DNA from: an uncultured Solirubrobacter sp.
GTDB taxonomy: Bacteria > Actinomycetota > Thermoleophilia > Solirubrobacterales > Solirubrobacteraceae
Assembly (NCBI GenBank): GCA_937871635.1
Contig: CALMNS010000624.1
Span: forward strand, 1-14,510
Length of the DNA: 14,510 nucleotides
Direction: 5' to 3'
The position numbers and the translations under genes were made by a program. Every line of letters begins with the position of its first letter. Within the stretch, counting starts at the first letter, position 1. Below the pieces are notes generated by a model. That model saw only the letters and a list, made by a program, of their open reading frames with translations, was not told the origin of the DNA and searched no databases. Positions 12,911 to 14,510 of the stretch are shown piece after piece.

Positions 12911-13873
12911 CTAGGTCCAGTAGGCGGTGCCAAGGCCGCAGCCCGTGCCCGCCGGCGTCCGGTAGCCGGCGATGTACTCGAGCACCGTGGGCTTCAAGCC
13001 GGTGGCCGAACCCGCCGCGGCGATCCAGTTCAGGAGCTCGGAGGTCCCCGAGCGCAGCTGCTTGCGATCGAGGGAGAAGAGCGCGTCCTGGTCGTTGGTG
13101 GCGATCGCCTCCAGGAAGCGCCGGTCGAGGTCCTCGTCGACCACGAAGTGGCTCAACCCCCCCGAGGCGATGACGGCGACGCGCGCGTCCTGCTCCCACG
13201 ACTCGACGGCGCGCGCGATGGTCTGGCCGAGCCGGTACGCGCGTCGCGGGGACGGCACGTTCGGCGGGAAGTAGGTGTTGACGAAGATGGGCACCATCGG
13301 AAGGTCGGCGTCCAGCTCCATGTGCTCGTAGGGGAAGACGAACGCATGCCCGAGCGACCGTCCTCCGGGCTGCTCGGAGAACACCATGACGTCGAACTCG
13401 GCGTCGATCAGCGTGTCCAGGACTCGCGCGTTGAGCTCTGATTGCACCCGGTGGCGGACGCGGGTCACGGTGCCCGTCGCCGACCCGTCGTCCCCCTCGT
13501 GCTCGTGCTCGCTGAACAGCTCGTCCCCGATGAACTGGGCGAACATCGGCTTGCCCTCCTCCTGGAAGAGCTCGGCCTGGTCATCGCCAATGATCAGCGC
13601 GACGTCGGGCCGCGCCTCGGTCAGACGGCGGTTCAGCTCAGCGAGGTTCTTGCGAGCCCGCTGGTACTTGTCCGCCCAGACCTCGCTGGTGAGCTCCGCC
13701 TCGAGACCGGGATCGGCCGCGGCGAGCAGGTCCTCGTAGGAGTGGTACTCCGAGTCCTTGCCGAGCAGCAGCTGGTTGCGCCGATCGCGCTCCCCGTGCG
13801 AGTCCCAGAGGTCGAGACCCAGCTTGAGCTGCGGTGTGTGCGACGAAACGAACGCGCCGACGATCTCCGCCAA
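12911..13873 (-). CDS. LigB-family class III extradiol ring-cleavage dioxygenase
   Basis: 320-residue member of the LigB/DODA-type family, which opens catecholic rings next to the hydroxyls using non-haem Fe(II) and O2 (protocatechuate 4,5-dioxygenase, gallate dioxygenase and relatives). Visible sites are H12 (SSHTPQ), GDDQ at 96-99 with E101, H176 (LGHAFVFPY), H242 (SGGLSHFV, matching the catalytic His of LigB) and E279 (SELLNW, matching the Fe-ligand Glu). The second iron His of LigB (NDH motif) is not present: the aligned position is Gln99. The GDDQxE form seems to be a feature of a less studied branch. No separate alpha subunit gene is seen. The start is TTG at 13873 with AGGAG at 13880-13884, 6 nt away. 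It is the first gene after the palindromic operator and probably decides the pathway. The exact substrate is unknown. Confidence 0.88.
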   Translation of the reverse strand: MAEIVGAFVSSHTPQLKLGLDLWDSHGERDRRNQLLLGKDSEYHSYEDLLAAADPGLEAELTSEVWADKYQRARKNLAELNRRLTEARPDVALIIGDDQAELFQEEGKPMFAQFIGDELFSEHEHEGDDGSATGTVTRVRHRVQSELNARVLDTLIDAEFDVMVFSEQPGGRSLGHAFVFPYEHMELDADLPMVPIFVNTYFPPNVPSPRRAYRLGQTIARAVESWEQDARVAVIASGGLSHFVVDEDLDRRFLEAIATNDQDALFSLDRKQLRSGTSELLNWIAAAGSATGLKPTVLEYIAGYRTPAGTGCGLGTAYWT

Positions 13874-13879
13874 CGGACT

Positions 13880-13930
13880 CTCCTCTCGTTCTACAGTCTA
13901 TAGAACGCAGCCTACAGAATCTACCGCCGC
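13880..13930 (-). promoter_or_regulatory. Probable promoter of the dioxygenase-transporter operon
   Basis: TATAGA on the minus strand (13902-13897) is a good -10 element in otherwise GC-rich DNA, giving a leader of only about 17-20 nt. No convincing -35 box is found at 16-18 nt spacing (around GGTAGA), so an activator or a weak basal promoter is possible. AT-richness of 13888-13923 stands out against the surroundings. Confidence 0.4.
13888..13906. promoter_or_regulatory. 19-bp palindromic operator in front of the dioxygenase operon
   Basis: GTTCTACAGTCTATAGAAC has two 9-bp arms around a central T, matching at 8 of 9 arm positions. A further half-site, CTACAGAAT, starts at 13912, placing the two CTACAG copies exactly 21 bp apart, on the same helical face. 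The palindrome covers the best -10 candidate and ends 15 bp before the TTG start. The dyad suits a dimeric repressor of the IclR, GntR or TetR class responding to the aromatic substrate; no regulator gene lies in the window, so the class is a guess. Confidence 0.6.
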
Positions 13931-13980
13931 TGTCTAGGCCGATTTCGTGCGTCGACCACTCGGTCCGGTCAGATGGCTGA

Positions 13981-14510
13981 TCACTCGGGCTGATCGGACC
14001 GCTGCGGCGCCGGGTCGCGCTCGTGCAGAAGCGTCTCGTACGCCGGACCCATCACCTCGGTGAGCGCCCTGCCCGCCCGCAGGCCGGCTGCGAGCGTGGC
14101 CTCGGTCCGGGCGATCGACTCCGCCGTGTCGATGACGGCCTCGAGGTGCGCGGACGCCACCACGACGACGCCGCTTCCGTCGGCGAGGACGGCGTCGCCG
14201 TCGGCCACCCCGACATCCCCCAGGCGGACCGGCTGGCCCACCGACACCTCGTGGACGCGGCCGCGAGCCGTGCGCTGGACCGGCGCACGTCCGAAGACCG
14301 GGAACCCCAGCTCGCGGGCTTCGTCGACGTCCCGACACGCGCCGTCCACCACCACTCCGGCCAGACCGCGCAGCGACGCCGCCAGCGAGAGGAGGCCACC
14401 CCACGCCCCTATGGCGGTGCGGCCGCCGTTGTCGACGACGACGACGCCGCCGGCCCGGGCCCGGGTCACGGCCCGGACGCCGAGGTGAACGCCCGCCTGC
14501 GGAGCGGGCC
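13981..14510 (-). CDS. RraA-family protein, second copy (5' end beyond the window)
   Basis: At least 175 residues, open to the right edge. It shows the RraA fold: VVVVDNGGRTAIGAWGGLL, then GLAGVVVDGACRDVDE, then the beta-rich GVADGDAVLADGSGVVVVA. In aldolases of this family an Asp sits 21 residues before the Arg of the RD pair; here that place is Gly (the second Gly of AWGGLL), while RD itself is kept. It may therefore be a non-aldolase relative such as a decarboxylase or regulator-like protein, or use another acid. It ends 107 nt before the dioxygenase start, so it belongs to the same strand and region but is separated by the operator. The true start, and whether a regulator lies further upstream, cannot be seen. 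Confidence 0.8.
   Translation of the reverse strand, partial: PAPQAGVHLGVRAVTRARAGGVVVVDNGGRTAIGAWGGLLSLAASLRGLAGVVVDGACRDVDEARELGFPVFGRAPVQRTARGRVHEVSVGQPVRLGDVGVADGDAVLADGSGVVVVASAHLEAVIDTAESIARTEATLAAGLRAGRALTEVMGPAYETLLHERDPAPQRSDQPE

Noticed and set aside
13954..13965. Short GACC/GGTC hairpin after the second RraA gene as its terminator
   Set aside because: Only 4 bp, with no T-run; expected by chance in DNA this rich in GC.

Overview
High-GC actinobacterial DNA, most likely from a Thermoleophilia/Solirubrobacterales-type organism. The basis is very GC-rich codon use with frequent GTG starts and one TTG start, lineage-style gene content, and, at the left edge, the C-terminus of a low-complexity Arg/Ala-rich surface-type protein of a kind I associate with Solirubrobacterales. 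No rRNA, tRNA, CRISPR array, transposase or phage gene was seen. Apart from the left-edge fragment, everything is on the minus strand.

The core (13873 down to 3230) reads as one long minus-strand operon of eleven genes: a LigB-type class III extradiol dioxygenase, a lipoprotein solute-binding protein, a short MetE/YxjG-like methyltransferase, a fused double-domain ABC permease, an ABC ATPase, a RidA-family protein, a LamB/YcsF (PxpA-like) protein, a siderophore-interacting (FAD) oxidoreductase, a DUF6282 amidohydrolase-like protein, a GalB-like (PIG-L fold) 4-oxalomesaconate hydratase candidate and an RraA-fold aldolase. Six junctions are 4-nt ATGA/GTGA stop/start overlaps and a seventh overlaps by 8 nt. 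A near-perfect 19-bp palindrome (13888-13906) over a TATAGA element lies just before the first gene, so the operon probably has its own repressed promoter. A second RraA-like gene, cut by the right edge, lies just upstream in the same direction.

Taken together, the genes suggest uptake and meta-cleavage of a dihydroxylated or trihydroxylated aromatic compound: ABC import, ring opening, hydration of a 4-oxalomesaconate-like acid, then aldol cleavage to pyruvate plus oxaloacetate, as in gallate/protocatechuate 4,5-cleavage. RidA, PxpA, MetE-like and siderophore-reductase genes do not belong to the textbook pathway. They hint that the substrate carries nitrogen, methyl or chelated iron. The true substrate cannot be read from the sequence.

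Left of the operon, 2734-3229 holds no intact gene. It carries a potentially structured RNA (3132-3222) and a strongly deleted, frameshifted remnant of purU (formyl-THF deformylase). Further left are a zinc-dependent medium-chain alcohol dehydrogenase and an M19 (renal/membrane dipeptidase) family protein. A 137-nt convergent gap then separates these from the partial plus-strand gene.
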